DNA of 40,495 bases from Actinomadura sp. KC06 (GCF_004348735.1 NZ_SMKT01000081.1:1-40495), one strand, 5' to 3'. Shown: positions 30,872-39,023, counted from the first letter of the stretch. Numbers and translations are program-made. Notes: generated from the sequence alone by a model not told the origin.

Positions 30872-31638
30872 CCGCGGAGCCCGGTGAGATGCCGTCCCTG
30901 GACGTCAAGGGCCTCGCCTACGCCTATCCGGACGGCACGCAGGCCCTCTACGGCGTCGACCTGACGATCGGGCGCGGCGAGCGGGTCGCGCTCCTCGGGC
31001 CGAACGGCGCCGGGAAGACCACCCTCGTCCTGCACCTGAACGGGATCCTGCACGGCGGCCTCGGCGAGGTCAGGGTCGGCGGCCTCGCGGTCGACCCGAA
31101 GGACAAGAAGGCGCTGCGGGAGATCCGCCGCCGCGTCGGCATCGTGTTCCAGGACCCCGACGACCAGCTGTTCATGCCGACCGTCCGCGAGGACGTGGCG
31201 TTCGGTCCCGCCAACCTCGGCCTGCGCGGCCCCGACCTGGACCGCCGGGTGCGGGACGCGCTGTCCCGCGTCGGCATGCAGGACGTGGCCGACCGCCCGC
31301 CGCAGCACCTGTCGTTCGGGCAGCGGCGCCGCGTCGCCGTCGCGACCGTCCTGGCGATGGAGCCGGAGATCCTCGTGCTGGACGAGCCGTCGTCCAACCT
31401 GGACCCGGCGAGCCGCCGCGAGCTGGCCGAGATCCTGCTGAGCCTGGACGTGACCGTCCTGATGGTCACGCACGACCTGCCGTACGCGGCGGAGCTGTGC
31501 CCGAGGTCGGTGATCCTTTCCGGCGGGGTCATCGCCGCGGACGCGCCGACCCGCGACGTGCTGACCGACGGCGCCCTCCTCAAGACCCACCGCCTCGAAC
31601 TCCCCTTCGGCTTCGACCCCGCCGCCGCCCTCCGCTGA
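30868..31638 (+). CDS. cbiO: energy-coupling factor ATPase CbiO
   Basis: The 256-residue ABC ATPase of the importer. Walker A is GPNGAGKTT (44-52), the Q-loop FQDPDDQLFMPTVREDV is typical of ECF ATPases, the signature is LSFGQRRR and Walker B ends VLDEPSSNLDP. A switch His is in VTHDLPYA. There is only one ATPase gene, so it would act as a homodimer as in Ni/Co systems. The ATG at 30868 overlaps the cbiQ stop. A hairpin at 31686-31721 may end the operon. Confidence 0.94.
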   Translation: MTAEPGEMPSLDVKGLAYAYPDGTQALYGVDLTIGRGERVALLGPNGAGKTTLVLHLNGILHGGLGEVRVGGLAVDPKDKKALREIRRRVGIVFQDPDDQLFMPTVREDVAFGPANLGLRGPDLDRRVRDALSRVGMQDVADRPPQHLSFGQRRRVAVATVLAMEPEILVLDEPSSNLDPASRRELAEILLSLDVTVLMVTHDLPYAAELCPRSVILSGGVIAADAPTRDVLTDGALLKTHRLELPFGFDPAAALR

Positions 31639-31685
31639 CAGCCGCCGCGACTCTAGGTTGACGGCTCTTTCACATGCGCAGGCCC

Positions 31686-31721
31686 AGCTCGTGGGCGTTC
31701 GCGGCGAACGCTCGGCGAGCT
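31686..31721 (+). terminator. hairpin downstream of the nickel operon
   Basis: AGCTCG (31686-31691) pairs with CGAGCT (31716-31721), enclosing the 7-1-7 palindrome CGTTCGC-G-GCGAACG (31696-31710). GAAATTTC follows at once. Its place 48 nt after the cbiO stop and before the Fur-type box suggests a terminator separating the two units. Confidence 0.6.
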
Positions 31722-31789
31722 GAAATTTCGGTTCGGGGTTTCGGCTTGCGCCCGTCCCGCCGCCTTGCCACACTCGTGGCGACCCTCAG

Positions 31790-31810
31790 TAATGGTAATG
31801 GTTATCATCT
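31790..31810 (+). promoter_or_regulatory. putative Fur-family (Zur/Fur-type) box before the CooC-like gene
   Basis: TGGTAATGGTTATCA at 31793-31807 matches the canonical 7-1-7 Fur-family core TGATAATGATTATCA in 13 of 15 positions. In the 17-mer 31792-31808, 6 of 8 pairs are symmetric, and TAATGG is repeated in tandem (31790-31801). The block is strikingly A/T-rich for this genome. TATCAT (31803-31808) could be the -10 of the gene starting at 31827, so a bound repressor would block transcription. In actinobacteria this core most resembles zinc (Zur) boxes; iron regulators there generally use other motifs. Confidence 0.6.
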
Positions 31811-31826
31811 CCGAAATGGGGCATTC

Positions 31827-32798
31827 GTGAAGGTTGCGTTCGTTGGCAAGGGCGGCAGCGGCAAGACCACCCTGTCGGCGCTCTTCGTCCGGCACCTGGC
31901 CGGGCGCGGGCTCCCGGTGGTGGCCGTCGACGCCGACATCAACCAGCACCTCGGCGTGGCGCTCGGACTGGACGAGGGCCGCGCCGCCAAGATCCCCGCG
32001 CTGGGAGACCGGCTCCCCGAGATCAAGGACTACCTGCGCGGCGACAACCCCCGGATCGCCTCGGCGTCCGCGATGGTGAAGACCACCCCGCCAGGGGAGG
32101 GCTCGCGGCTGCTGCGGTTCCGCGGCGACGACCCCATCCACGAGGCCGGGCAGGAGGTGGGCGTCGGCCTCGGGACGGGCGGCGCCGGCATCACGCTGCT
32201 CGCCACCGGCCCGTTCAACGACGAAGACCTCGGCGTGGCCTGCTACCACTCCAAGACGGGCGCGGTCGAGCTCTACCTCAACCACCTGCTGGACGAGCCG
32301 GGCGAGTACGTCGTCGTCGACATGACCGCCGGGGCCGACACGTTCGCGTCCGGGCTGTTCACCCGGTTCGACCTGATGTTCCTGGTCGCCGAGCCCACCC
32401 GCAAGGGCGTCGGCGTCTACCGCCAGTACACCGAGTACGCCCGCAACTACGACGTCGCCATCCGCGTCGTCGGCAACAAGGTGCAGATCGACGAGGACGT
32501 CGCCTACCTGCGCGACCACGTCGGCGACGATCTGCTGACCTGGGTCGGCCAGTCCGCCGCCGTCCGGGCGCTGGAGCAGGGCCGCCAGGGCGTCCCGCTG
32601 GAGGAGGGCAACGTCGCCGCGCTCGACCGCATGCGCGCCGAGGTGGACTCCCGCAGCAAGGACTGGGACAAGTTCCAGCGCCAGGCCGTGGAGTTCCACG
32701 TCAAGAACGCCCGGAGCTGGGCGAACAAGGCGACGGGTGAAAACCTGGAGGAGCAGGTCGATCCGGGGTTCCGATTCCCGGCCGCCTACGCGGGGTGA
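31827..32798 (+). CDS. CooC-like nucleotide-binding metal-chaperone ATPase
   Basis: A 323-residue P-loop ATPase of the CooC/MinD-like class. The deviant Walker A is VGKGGSGKTT (residues 6-15), then VVAVDADINQHLGVALGL (switch region). Later motifs are PPGEGSRLLRF, GPFNDEDLGVACYHSKTGAVEL, VVVDMTAGADTFASGLF and VAEPTRKGVGVYRQYTEY. CooC helps insert nickel into carbon monoxide dehydrogenase; relatives of this longer actinobacterial type have no known client. No CODH, hydrogenase or urease gene is in the window. GTG 31827 is chosen because it gives the family start KVAFVGKGG. It sits just after a nickel importer but behind its own Fur-type box. I infer a metal-homeostasis role. Confidence 0.85.
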   Translation: MKVAFVGKGGSGKTTLSALFVRHLAGRGLPVVAVDADINQHLGVALGLDEGRAAKIPALGDRLPEIKDYLRGDNPRIASASAMVKTTPPGEGSRLLRFRGDDPIHEAGQEVGVGLGTGGAGITLLATGPFNDEDLGVACYHSKTGAVELYLNHLLDEPGEYVVVDMTAGADTFASGLFTRFDLMFLVAEPTRKGVGVYRQYTEYARNYDVAIRVVGNKVQIDEDVAYLRDHVGDDLLTWVGQSAAVRALEQGRQGVPLEEGNVAALDRMRAEVDSRSKDWDKFQRQAVEFHVKNARSWANKATGENLEEQVDPGFRFPAAYAG

Positions 32799-32841
32799 CG
32801 AACGGCTACCGGCGACCGGAGATCAGCACTACCCTTCGGGC

Positions 32842-33948
32842 ATGACGATGCGGCGGATGTTCATGATGGCGGCCGGCGCGGTGATCCCGGTCGCCGTGAT
32901 CGCCCTGCTCTTCGACAACCAGTGGGTCGTCGACGCCATCAGGGAGAGCGACTTCGAGTACGACGAGGGCATCGGCCCGCTGGTGTCGTGGTCCCAGAAT
33001 CTCGCGTGGCGGTTCACCCCGGCCGACGGGATGGACTGGAGCTACGTCCTGGTCAACGACTTCGCCGTGCTGCTGTTCTTCGTCCTGCTGGCGCTGCTCG
33101 TGGTGGGCGGCGCGCGGATCATCGACCCGGACCGCGGGCCGCTCGGCGCCGTGATCGTCGGCTGGTGGGCCGCCATCGTCGCCGGGGCGATCGCCGGGCT
33201 GGTGTACGGGCCGCTGGCCCATTTGACGCTCGACTTCACGTCCCCGTCGCGGATCATCTTCAGCTCCATCAGCCAGGGCGCGACCGCCGGCGCCGTGTTC
33301 GGCTGGCTCGCCGGGCTCGGCGCCCTGGGCGGCTTCGTCCTCTCGGCGCGGACGGGGGCCCGGCAGCCCGCGGCCCAGCAGCCCTACGGGGGCCAGCAGC
33401 AGTTCCAGCAGCGGCCGCCTTTCGCTCCGCAGCAGCCCGGCATGCCGATGCAGCAGCAGCCGATGCCCCAGCAGGGAATGCCGCAGCAGCAGATGCAGCA
33501 ACCGCCGATGCAGCAGCAGATGCAGCAGCAGATGCAGCCGGGGATGCCTCAGCAGCCGATGCAGCCGCATCCGTCGGCGGTCCCGTACGTCCCGCCGCAG
33601 GGCCAGCCGCAGCAGCAGCCGCCGTGGGGCGCGGCGCCCGTCCCGCAGCAGCCCGGCGCGGCCGCACCGCAGCAGCCCGGCGCCTCCGTGCCGCAGCCGG
33701 GGTCGCCCGTGCCGCAGCAGTTCGGCGCGCCTCCCGTCCCGCCCCAGCAGCCCGCGGCCCCGGCCGCGCCCGCCGCCGAGACGTCCGAGCCCGAGACCGC
33801 CGCGGACGACCCCGAACCGGCCGAGCCCGAGGCCGAGCCCGGTGCCGAGTCCGGCGCCGAGCCCGAGCCGCCCGTGGACACGCCCGAGGACGACGACCTC
33901 GACCTCGCGGACCGGACGATCGTCGACCGCGGCCGCAGGGACGACTAG
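32842..33948 (+). CDS. four-helix membrane protein with Q/P/M-rich and acidic tail
   Basis: A 368-residue protein that I do not recognise by name. Four hydrophobic segments lie near residues 6-25, 74-96, 104-127 and 148-170. The rest is low complexity: about residues 176-300 consist of Gln, Pro, Met and Gly in repeats such as QQQPMPQQGMPQQQMQ, then an Ala/Pro stretch and an acidic end (EPEAEPGAESGAEPEPP, DDDLDLADRTIVDRGRRDD). The tail is probably cytoplasmic and disordered. The frame is open from 32737, but ATG 32842 begins MTMRRMFMMAAG and sits behind the CooC-like gene after 43 nt. A role in membrane organisation or signalling is possible, but unsupported. Confidence 0.75.
   Translation: MTMRRMFMMAAGAVIPVAVIALLFDNQWVVDAIRESDFEYDEGIGPLVSWSQNLAWRFTPADGMDWSYVLVNDFAVLLFFVLLALLVVGGARIIDPDRGPLGAVIVGWWAAIVAGAIAGLVYGPLAHLTLDFTSPSRIIFSSISQGATAGAVFGWLAGLGALGGFVLSARTGARQPAAQQPYGGQQQFQQRPPFAPQQPGMPMQQQPMPQQGMPQQQMQQPPMQQQMQQQMQPGMPQQPMQPHPSAVPYVPPQGQPQQQPPWGAAPVPQQPGAAAPQQPGASVPQPGSPVPQQFGAPPVPPQQPAAPAAPAAETSEPETAADDPEPAEPEAEPGAESGAEPEPPVDTPEDDDLDLADRTIVDRGRRDD
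33385..33765 (+). repeat. low-complexity CAG/CCG/ATG-rich coding repeat
   Basis: Irregular trinucleotide-based repetition (CAGCAG, ATGCAGCAG, CCGCAGCAG) encodes the Gln/Met/Pro-rich tail of the membrane protein. Such tracts can change length by slippage. No spacer-repeat pattern is present. Confidence 0.8.
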
Positions 33949-33995
33949 GCGCACCCCTGCGCGGACGGCGCGCGGGGCCTGCGAGAATCAGGCCC

Positions 33996-34463
33996 ATGCG
34001 CGTGTTTCTTGGGACCGACCATGCCGGCTTCGAGCTGAAACAGCACCTGGTCTCCTGGCTGAAGGAGAACGGGCACGAGGCCGTCGACTGCGGCGCGTTC
34101 GAGTACGACGCCGTGGACGACTACCCGCCGTTCGTCCTGCGGGCCGCCGAGCGGACGGCCGCGGAGCCGGGCACCCTGGGCGTGGTGATCGGCGGTTCCG
34201 GCAACGGCGAGGCGATCGCGGCCAACAAGGTCAAGGGCGTGCGGGCCGCGCTGGTCTGGAACGAGGACACCGCCAGGCTCGCCCGCGAGCACAACGACGC
34301 GAACGTCATCAGCATCGGCGCCCGGCAGCACGATCTGGCGACCGCGACGCGGTTCCTGGAGCTGTTCATCCAGACCCCCTATTCCGGGGAGCAGCGCCAC
34401 ACGCGCCGGATCACGATGCTCGGCGACTACGAGACCACCGGCGAACTCCCGCCGCTCCCGTAG
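33996..34463 (+). CDS. rpiB: ribose-5-phosphate isomerase B
   Basis: A 155-residue enzyme interconverting ribose 5-phosphate and ribulose 5-phosphate in the pentose phosphate pathway. RpiB marks are FLGTDHAGFELKQHL at the start, ECGAFEYD-like VDCGAFEYDAVDDYP, VIGGSGNGEAIAANKVKGVRAAL and HNDANVISIGARQ. The GSGNGE motif with Glu is the mycobacterial form, where Glu replaces the catalytic Cys of E. coli RpiB. The C-terminal part YSGEQRHTRRITML is typical too. ATG 33996 fits the family start. Confidence 0.95.
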   Translation: MRVFLGTDHAGFELKQHLVSWLKENGHEAVDCGAFEYDAVDDYPPFVLRAAERTAAEPGTLGVVIGGSGNGEAIAANKVKGVRAALVWNEDTARLAREHNDANVISIGARQHDLATATRFLELFIQTPYSGEQRHTRRITMLGDYETTGELPPLP

Positions 34464-34497
34464 AACTCCAGGGCCGTGGGCTGATCGTCCGGCGGGC

Positions 34498-34761
34498 CTA
34501 GGTCGCGTTCGGGGGAGGCGGCTTGCGGGTGCCGCCGCGCTTGCCGAGGCGGCGCCGCTCGTTCTTGGCGGCCTTCGTCCGCTTGGCGGGCTCGGCGAAT
34601 CCGCCGGAACCCGAACCCGAGCCCGGCTCCGTGTCGCTCACCTGCCCGTTTCCCGATCCCCGTGCCGCCTCCGGGGCCGGGTCGCCTTCGGGTCTTGGAC
34701 GGGAGACGTCCCGGGCCCGCATCGCCGCGTCCACCGTGATCCGCATCCCCGGCTGCACCAT
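34498..34761 (-). CDS. small hypothetical protein with basic C-terminal tail
   Basis: An 87-residue protein I cannot assign to a named family. It opens MVQPGMRITVDAAMRARDVSRP, a conserved-looking start I associate with a small actinomycete family, followed by a Gly/Ser/Pro-rich linker and a Lys/Arg-rich end (KRTKAAKNERRRLGKRGG) that could bind nucleic acid or the ribosome. ATG 34761 has a strong ribosome site (GAGGAGG, 7 nt before). The frame continues upstream to 34821 without support. It converges on rpiB with a 34-nt gap and diverges from the phosphatase gene across 122 nt; ATAATA at 34797-34802 could give a -10 (TATTAT) for it. Confidence 0.7.
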   Translation of the reverse strand: MVQPGMRITVDAAMRARDVSRPRPEGDPAPEAARGSGNGQVSDTEPGSGSGSGGFAEPAKRTKAAKNERRRLGKRGGTRKPPPPNAT

Positions 34762-34883
34762 CGAACCGCCTCCTCGTCCACAAGCCGCGTACCCGGATAA
34801 TACGGAGCTGGACCGGTGCAACAGGTCACCCGTGGTCCGGATGCCGACCGGCGGCCGCGATTGCTCGATACAGTGCCCGAGTC

Positions 34884-36002
34884 ATGCTTCAACGACTGGT
34901 GCAGCTTCTACCGCCGCGAGTGCGCGACGTGCTGCGGAGGATTCCGCTGCTCGTGGCGTTCTACCGGTGGCTCAGGCGGGGGAAGCTGACCCGGGAGCGG
35001 TACGTCTTCGCGGCGCTGGCGATCCTCGCGATCGCGATCGGGCTCGCCACGTCCACCGACTCGCGCGGGCTGGCCCCGTCCGGCGCGCTGGTGCTGATCG
35101 TCCTCGGCGGCGGGCTGCTGCTCCGGGTGCGGAGCCTGGTCGCGCTGCTCGGCGTCGTGGTGGCGATGACGGCCTACAACGCCTGGCACGACGTCGCCGC
35201 GATCGGCCCCGGGATGGTCGCCACGCTGTCGATCACGGCGGTGCTGGCGCTGTCGCTCGCCCGGACGCGGCAGAAGCTCGGCGTGCAGGGCCTGCGCGGC
35301 GACTCGATGCTGCTGGAGCTCCGCGACCGGCTGCAGCGCCAGGGCGAGATGCCCGTCCTGCCGGACGGCTGGGGCACGCAGGTCGTGCTGCTGCAGGCCG
35401 GCGGGTCGTCGTTCGGCGGCGACTTCGTGGTGTCGTCCTACGAGGGCGACTCCCTGGAGGTGGCGCTGGTCGACGTGTCCGGGAAGGGCACCGACGCCGG
35501 AACGCGCGCGCTGATGCTGTCCGGTGCCTTCGGGGGACTTCTTGGATCGGTCCAGCCTGATCGTTTCCTGCCCGCCTGCAACGCCTACCTGCAGCGCCAG
35601 CGCTGGGACGAAGGGTTCGTCACGGCCGTGCACGTCGTCGTCGACCTGAAGACGGGGGAGTACACGGTCGAGTCGGCGGGGCATCCGCCGGCCGTCCAGT
35701 TCGACGCGGGCAGCGGCGCCTGGCAGGTCAGCTCCGCCAAGGGCGTGGTGCTCGGCGTCGTGCCGGACCTGAAATGCGTCCCCGAGCACGGGACGCTGCG
35801 TCCCGGCGACGCGCTGCTCCTCTACACCGACGGGCTGGTCGAGTCGCCGGGCAGCGACCTGGACGCCGGGATCGACCGGCTGCTCGGCGAGGCGGAGCGG
35901 CTCGTCCCGCAGGGGTTCGGCAGCGGCGCGCGGGAGCTGGTGGAGACGATGGCCGCCGCCCGCGACGACGACTGCGCCCTCGTCGTGATCTGGCGCATCT
36001 GA
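34884..36002 (+). CDS. membrane-anchored PP2C-type (SpoIIE) serine/threonine phosphatase
   Basis: A 372-residue protein. An N-terminal membrane part has hydrophobic segments near residues 42-60, 68-82, 85-100 and 108-127. The cytoplasmic C-terminal half (about 155-372) is a SpoIIE-like PP2C domain: GWGTQVVLLQAGGSSFGGDF, VALVDVSGKGTDAGTRAL (metal Asp), ESAGHPPAVQF, LLLYTDGLVESP and DDDCALVVIW. These phosphatases dephosphorylate anti-anti-sigma factors or other proteins. The convergent neighbour is a Ser/Thr kinase with only 47 nt between stops. The two could oppose each other on shared targets; this is inferred. Confidence 0.9.
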   Translation: MLQRLVQLLPPRVRDVLRRIPLLVAFYRWLRRGKLTRERYVFAALAILAIAIGLATSTDSRGLAPSGALVLIVLGGGLLLRVRSLVALLGVVVAMTAYNAWHDVAAIGPGMVATLSITAVLALSLARTRQKLGVQGLRGDSMLLELRDRLQRQGEMPVLPDGWGTQVVLLQAGGSSFGGDFVVSSYEGDSLEVALVDVSGKGTDAGTRALMLSGAFGGLLGSVQPDRFLPACNAYLQRQRWDEGFVTAVHVVVDLKTGEYTVESAGHPPAVQFDAGSGAWQVSSAKGVVLGVVPDLKCVPEHGTLRPGDALLLYTDGLVESPGSDLDAGIDRLLGEAERLVPQGFGSGARELVETMAAARDDDCALVVIWRI

Positions 36003-36049
36003 CGCTTCGGCGGTTCGCGTGGTTCGGCGCGGTCGGAGCCGTCCTGGTG

Positions 36050-37195
36050 CTAGTGGCGCCAGTGCCTGGCGGGCGGTGAGGGGCGCCGGCCGCTCTTGTC
36101 CTGCGTCCGTCCGGCGAGGATGGCCCCGATGACCACGGTGCCCGCGGCCGCGCCGAGGCCCGCCAGCAGGCGCGCCCGCGTGGACGACATCGCGCCCGCC
36201 ACCGCGACCGGCGTGAACGCCTTGGTGTCGGTCTCCACGCGCCGATCCGGCGAGGACGGGTCGGACGCGCTGGACGGATCGGACGTGCTGGCCTGCCTGG
36301 GCGCGGCGCAGACCGACGTCCGGGCGAGCGCGGGCGTCCGGGTGGTCGCGGGCGTCCGGGTGAACGCGGGCCAGGCGTCGGCGGGCGGCTGCTCCACGAG
36401 CGCGAGCAGCAGGTCGGACGCGGTCGGACGGTCCACCGGGTTCCGCGCCAGCGCGGCCCGCACCGCCGGGACCAGCGTCGCCGGCAGCCCGGACAGGTCG
36501 GGCTCGTCGGACGCCGTCCGCAGGGTCGCCGGGTCGCCGCCGATCGGCATCCGCCCCGTCCCGGCGTGGGCGATGAGGCAGCCCCAGGCGAACACGTCCG
36601 CCGCCTGGGTCGCGGGCCCGCCGATGAGGACCTCCGGCGCCATCCAGCCGGGGGTGCCGAGGACCTTGCCGGTCGCGGCCGTCACGCTGATGGAGTCCTG
36701 GCTGCGGGCGATGCCGAAGTCGATGACGCGGCAGCCCGACAGGGTGAGCATCACGTTGGCGGGCTTCAGGTCGCGGTGCACCAGGCCCGCCGCGTGGATC
36801 GCCGCGAGCGCCGACGCGACGCCGACCGCGACGCCGTGCAGGTCCGCGGCCGGGAGCGGGCCGTCGTCGACGAGCCGGTCGTGCAGCGAGACGCCGCCCA
36901 CGTACTCGGTCACGAGGTAGGGGCGGCCCTCCTCCTCGCCGTGCGCGAGGACCCGCGCCGTGCAGAACGAGGCGACGCGGCCGGCGAGGTACGCCTCGTC
37001 CAGGAAGCGCCGCCGGTAGGACGGGTCGCCCGCGAGATGCGGGTGGATGGTCTTCACCGCGACGCGCCCGCCGGACACCGGGTCCGCGCCCAGATAGACC
37101 GTGCCCATGCCGCCCGAGCCGAGGCGGCCGAGCAGCGTGTGCCCGCCGACCTCGCGCGGATCGGCCGGTTCGAGCGGCCTGATGTCTCCGTCCAT
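36050..37195 (-). CDS. Hanks-type serine/threonine protein kinase
   Basis: A 381-residue protein kinase. The N-terminal domain has the glycine loop LGSGGMG (25-31), Lys48 in VAVKTIHP, the catalytic HRDLKPANV with Asp142, DFG Asp159 and the activation segment up to GTPGWMAPEV. It is followed by a Thr/Pro/Ser-rich juxtamembrane region (TRTPATTRTPALARTS) and one transmembrane helix near residues 342-362, with a very short external tail. No PASTA repeats are present, so this is not PknB. The frame opens at 37228, but ATG 37195 starts MDGDIRPLEPADP and is better placed. It converges with the phosphatase gene. Confidence 0.93.
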   Translation of the reverse strand: MDGDIRPLEPADPREVGGHTLLGRLGSGGMGTVYLGADPVSGGRVAVKTIHPHLAGDPSYRRRFLDEAYLAGRVASFCTARVLAHGEEEGRPYLVTEYVGGVSLHDRLVDDGPLPAADLHGVAVGVASALAAIHAAGLVHRDLKPANVMLTLSGCRVIDFGIARSQDSISVTAATGKVLGTPGWMAPEVLIGGPATQAADVFAWGCLIAHAGTGRMPIGGDPATLRTASDEPDLSGLPATLVPAVRAALARNPVDRPTASDLLLALVEQPPADAWPAFTRTPATTRTPALARTSVCAAPRQASTSDPSSASDPSSPDRRVETDTKAFTPVAVAGAMSSTRARLLAGLGAAAGTVVIGAILAGRTQDKSGRRPSPPARHWRH

Positions 37196-37640
37196 GAGTC
37201 TTCCCGGCCCCCTCGCTCTCCTCGTCACCGTGCATCCCCGTTCGGCGGCGGATTATTGGGCGTCTTCGCAGGAAGTGCCGGAAACGTGAACGTCACGTCG
37301 ATGTCGCGCCCCGTGCACCTGGGCCGGGCAGAGTGGGCGGTGGTTCGGCGGCACGGCCCGGTCCGCGGGGTTCCTCCTCGGCGCGCGGGTGGCGGGCGGC
37401 GCCGGATCGGGTGCCCGCACGGGCGGCTCCCCAGGGGTGGGAGGCGCCGTCCGCGCGGGCATCCGTCCTGCTCAGGCGCGGTCGTCGGTCCTGCTCAGGC
37501 GCGGTCATCGGTCCTGCTCGGACGATGTTTCGCAGGGCAATGACCAGGTAACATCCAGTTCTGCGTTCTCCCCCCAGGCGTTGGAGCGCGGCGCGGCCCC
37601 CGGTGCCGCGTGCGAGCCGGAAAGGGGGAGGGGCGCCGGG
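37196..37640. other. long intergenic region before the orphan sensor kinase
   Basis: These 445 bases hold the divergent promoters of the Ser/Thr kinase and the histidine kinase. An open frame runs from 37389 into the histidine kinase, but it shows no domain and contains the tandem repeats at 37465-37521. No response-regulator remnant is recognisable in any frame. Confidence 0.55.
37465..37521 (+). repeat. 23-nt tandem direct repeat, two and a half copies
   Basis: GTCCTGCTCAGGCGCGGTC plus GTCG or ATCG occurs at 37465-37487 and 37488-37510 with one mismatch, and a partial third copy (GTCCTGCTCGG) at 37511-37521. Contiguous copies with no spacers point to local duplication. It lies 120 nt upstream of the histidine kinase start. 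Confidence 0.85.
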
Positions 37641-39023
37641 GTGCGGATATCCGCGGGCAGGCTGTCGCCGTCGTGCTGGTCGGTGCGGACCCGCGTGACG
37701 GCCGCCGCCACCTTCATCGTCCTGCTCCTTCTGGTGGCCGGTGTCGTGCTCTTCTACCAGGCCGTCCGCGGCACCGTGTACGGCGACCTGCGCGAGCGCG
37801 GGAACTTCGTCGTCACCGATCTGACCACGCTCGTGGGCAACACCGACCCGCACGGCACGCTGCCCGTCCAGGACCCCGACTTCACGCTCCTCCAGGTCGT
37901 GAACAGGGAGGGTGGCCTGGTCGCGTCGAGCGAGTCGCTGCACGGGCGGGGCCCGCTGGACGCGCCCGCGCCGCGCGTGCCGGGGCGTCCCGACCACCGC
38001 ACCATCGAGGTCCCGGGCAAGGGCGCGGTCTACATGGTCACCGACAGCGTGTGGACGCCGCACGGCTGGCGGATCGTGCACGCCGGCGCCCCCATCAGCG
38101 ACTTCACCCAGTACAAAGGCTTGTTCATCGGCTTGCTCGCGGCCTCGGTGCTGCTCGCCACCACGGCGGTCGGCTGGATCGTGTCGCTGTCGGTGCGGCG
38201 GGCGCTGCGTCCGGTCCGGTTGATGAGCGCCGAGCTCGCCGAGATCACCGGCCGGGGGATGGGACGCCGGGTCACCGTCCCCGGGCCGAACGACGAGGTG
38301 TCCGAGCTCGGCGAGTCGGTGAACGTGACGCTGAGCCGGCTGGAGGCCGTGATGGCCCGGCAGCGGGGCTTCGTCGCGGACGTCTCGCACGAGCTGCGCA
38401 GCCCCCTCACCGGCCTCCGCGCCCAGCTGGAGGTCGCGCTGGAGCGTCCCGAGGACGAGGACTGGCCCGCCGTCGCCCGCGCCGCGCTCGCCGACGCCGA
38501 CCGGCTGCAGAGCATCGTCAGCGACCTGCTGATCCTCGCCAAGCTGGGCGCGGGCGTGCACGTCGCGCGGGAGCGGGTCGACCTCGGGGAGCTGGTCCGG
38601 GCGGAGACGGGGCGGCGTCCCCGGCGGGTCCCGGTCGAGGTGGACGCGGCCGAGGGGATCATGGTGCGGGCCACGGCGCACCACATCGTCCGGCTGCTGA
38701 CGAACCTGCTCGACAACGCCGAGCGGCACGCCGCCTCGCGGGTGTGGGTCTCGGTGTCCGCGGACGGGGACGACGCCGTCCTGCAGGTCCTGGACGACGG
38801 CGCCGGCATCGCGCCCGAGGACCGCGAACGGATCTTCTGGCGTTTCCAGCGGCTCGCCGAGGGGCGCGAGCGCGACCGCGGCGGCACCGGGCTCGGCCTG
38901 ACGATCTCCCGCGACATCGCCCGCGCGCACGGCGGGACGCTCGTCGCCGCCGACAGCGACAAGGGCGCGCGGCTCGTCCTGCGCATCCCGCTCGACAGGC
39001 CGTCGACGTTCCCGGCGTCCTGA
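37641..39023 (+). CDS. sensor histidine kinase (orphan)
   Basis: A 460-residue two-component sensor kinase. The first transmembrane helix is near residues 21-42 and the second near 160-184, enclosing an extracytoplasmic domain of about 115 residues. A HAMP region follows (about 185-240: RRALRPVRLMSAELAEI). The H box is VSHELRSPLTGL with phospho-acceptor His250. The ATPase has N box LTNLLDNAERHA, G1 DDGAGI, F box IFWRFQRL and G2 GGTGLGLTISR. GTG 37641 has GGGGGAGGGG upstream and gives a compact N-terminus. No response regulator adjoins: the next gene is an amidase on the other strand, 14 nt away. Its partner must lie elsewhere or outside the window. Confidence 0.92.
   Translation: MRISAGRLSPSCWSVRTRVTAAATFIVLLLLVAGVVLFYQAVRGTVYGDLRERGNFVVTDLTTLVGNTDPHGTLPVQDPDFTLLQVVNREGGLVASSESLHGRGPLDAPAPRVPGRPDHRTIEVPGKGAVYMVTDSVWTPHGWRIVHAGAPISDFTQYKGLFIGLLAASVLLATTAVGWIVSLSVRRALRPVRLMSAELAEITGRGMGRRVTVPGPNDEVSELGESVNVTLSRLEAVMARQRGFVADVSHELRSPLTGLRAQLEVALERPEDEDWPAVARAALADADRLQSIVSDLLILAKLGAGVHVARERVDLGELVRAETGRRPRRVPVEVDAAEGIMVRATAHHIVRLLTNLLDNAERHAASRVWVSVSADGDDAVLQVLDDGAGIAPEDRERIFWRFQRLAEGRERDRGGTGLGLTISRDIARAHGGTLVAADSDKGARLVLRIPLDRPSTFPAS

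Noticed and set aside
33385..33765. Possible non-coding repeat array
   Set aside because: The repetition follows the reading frame of the membrane protein and encodes its Gln/Pro/Met tail.
37465..37521. Possible CRISPR-like repeats
   Set aside because: Copies are directly adjacent without spacers and only two and a half in number; no cas genes are near.
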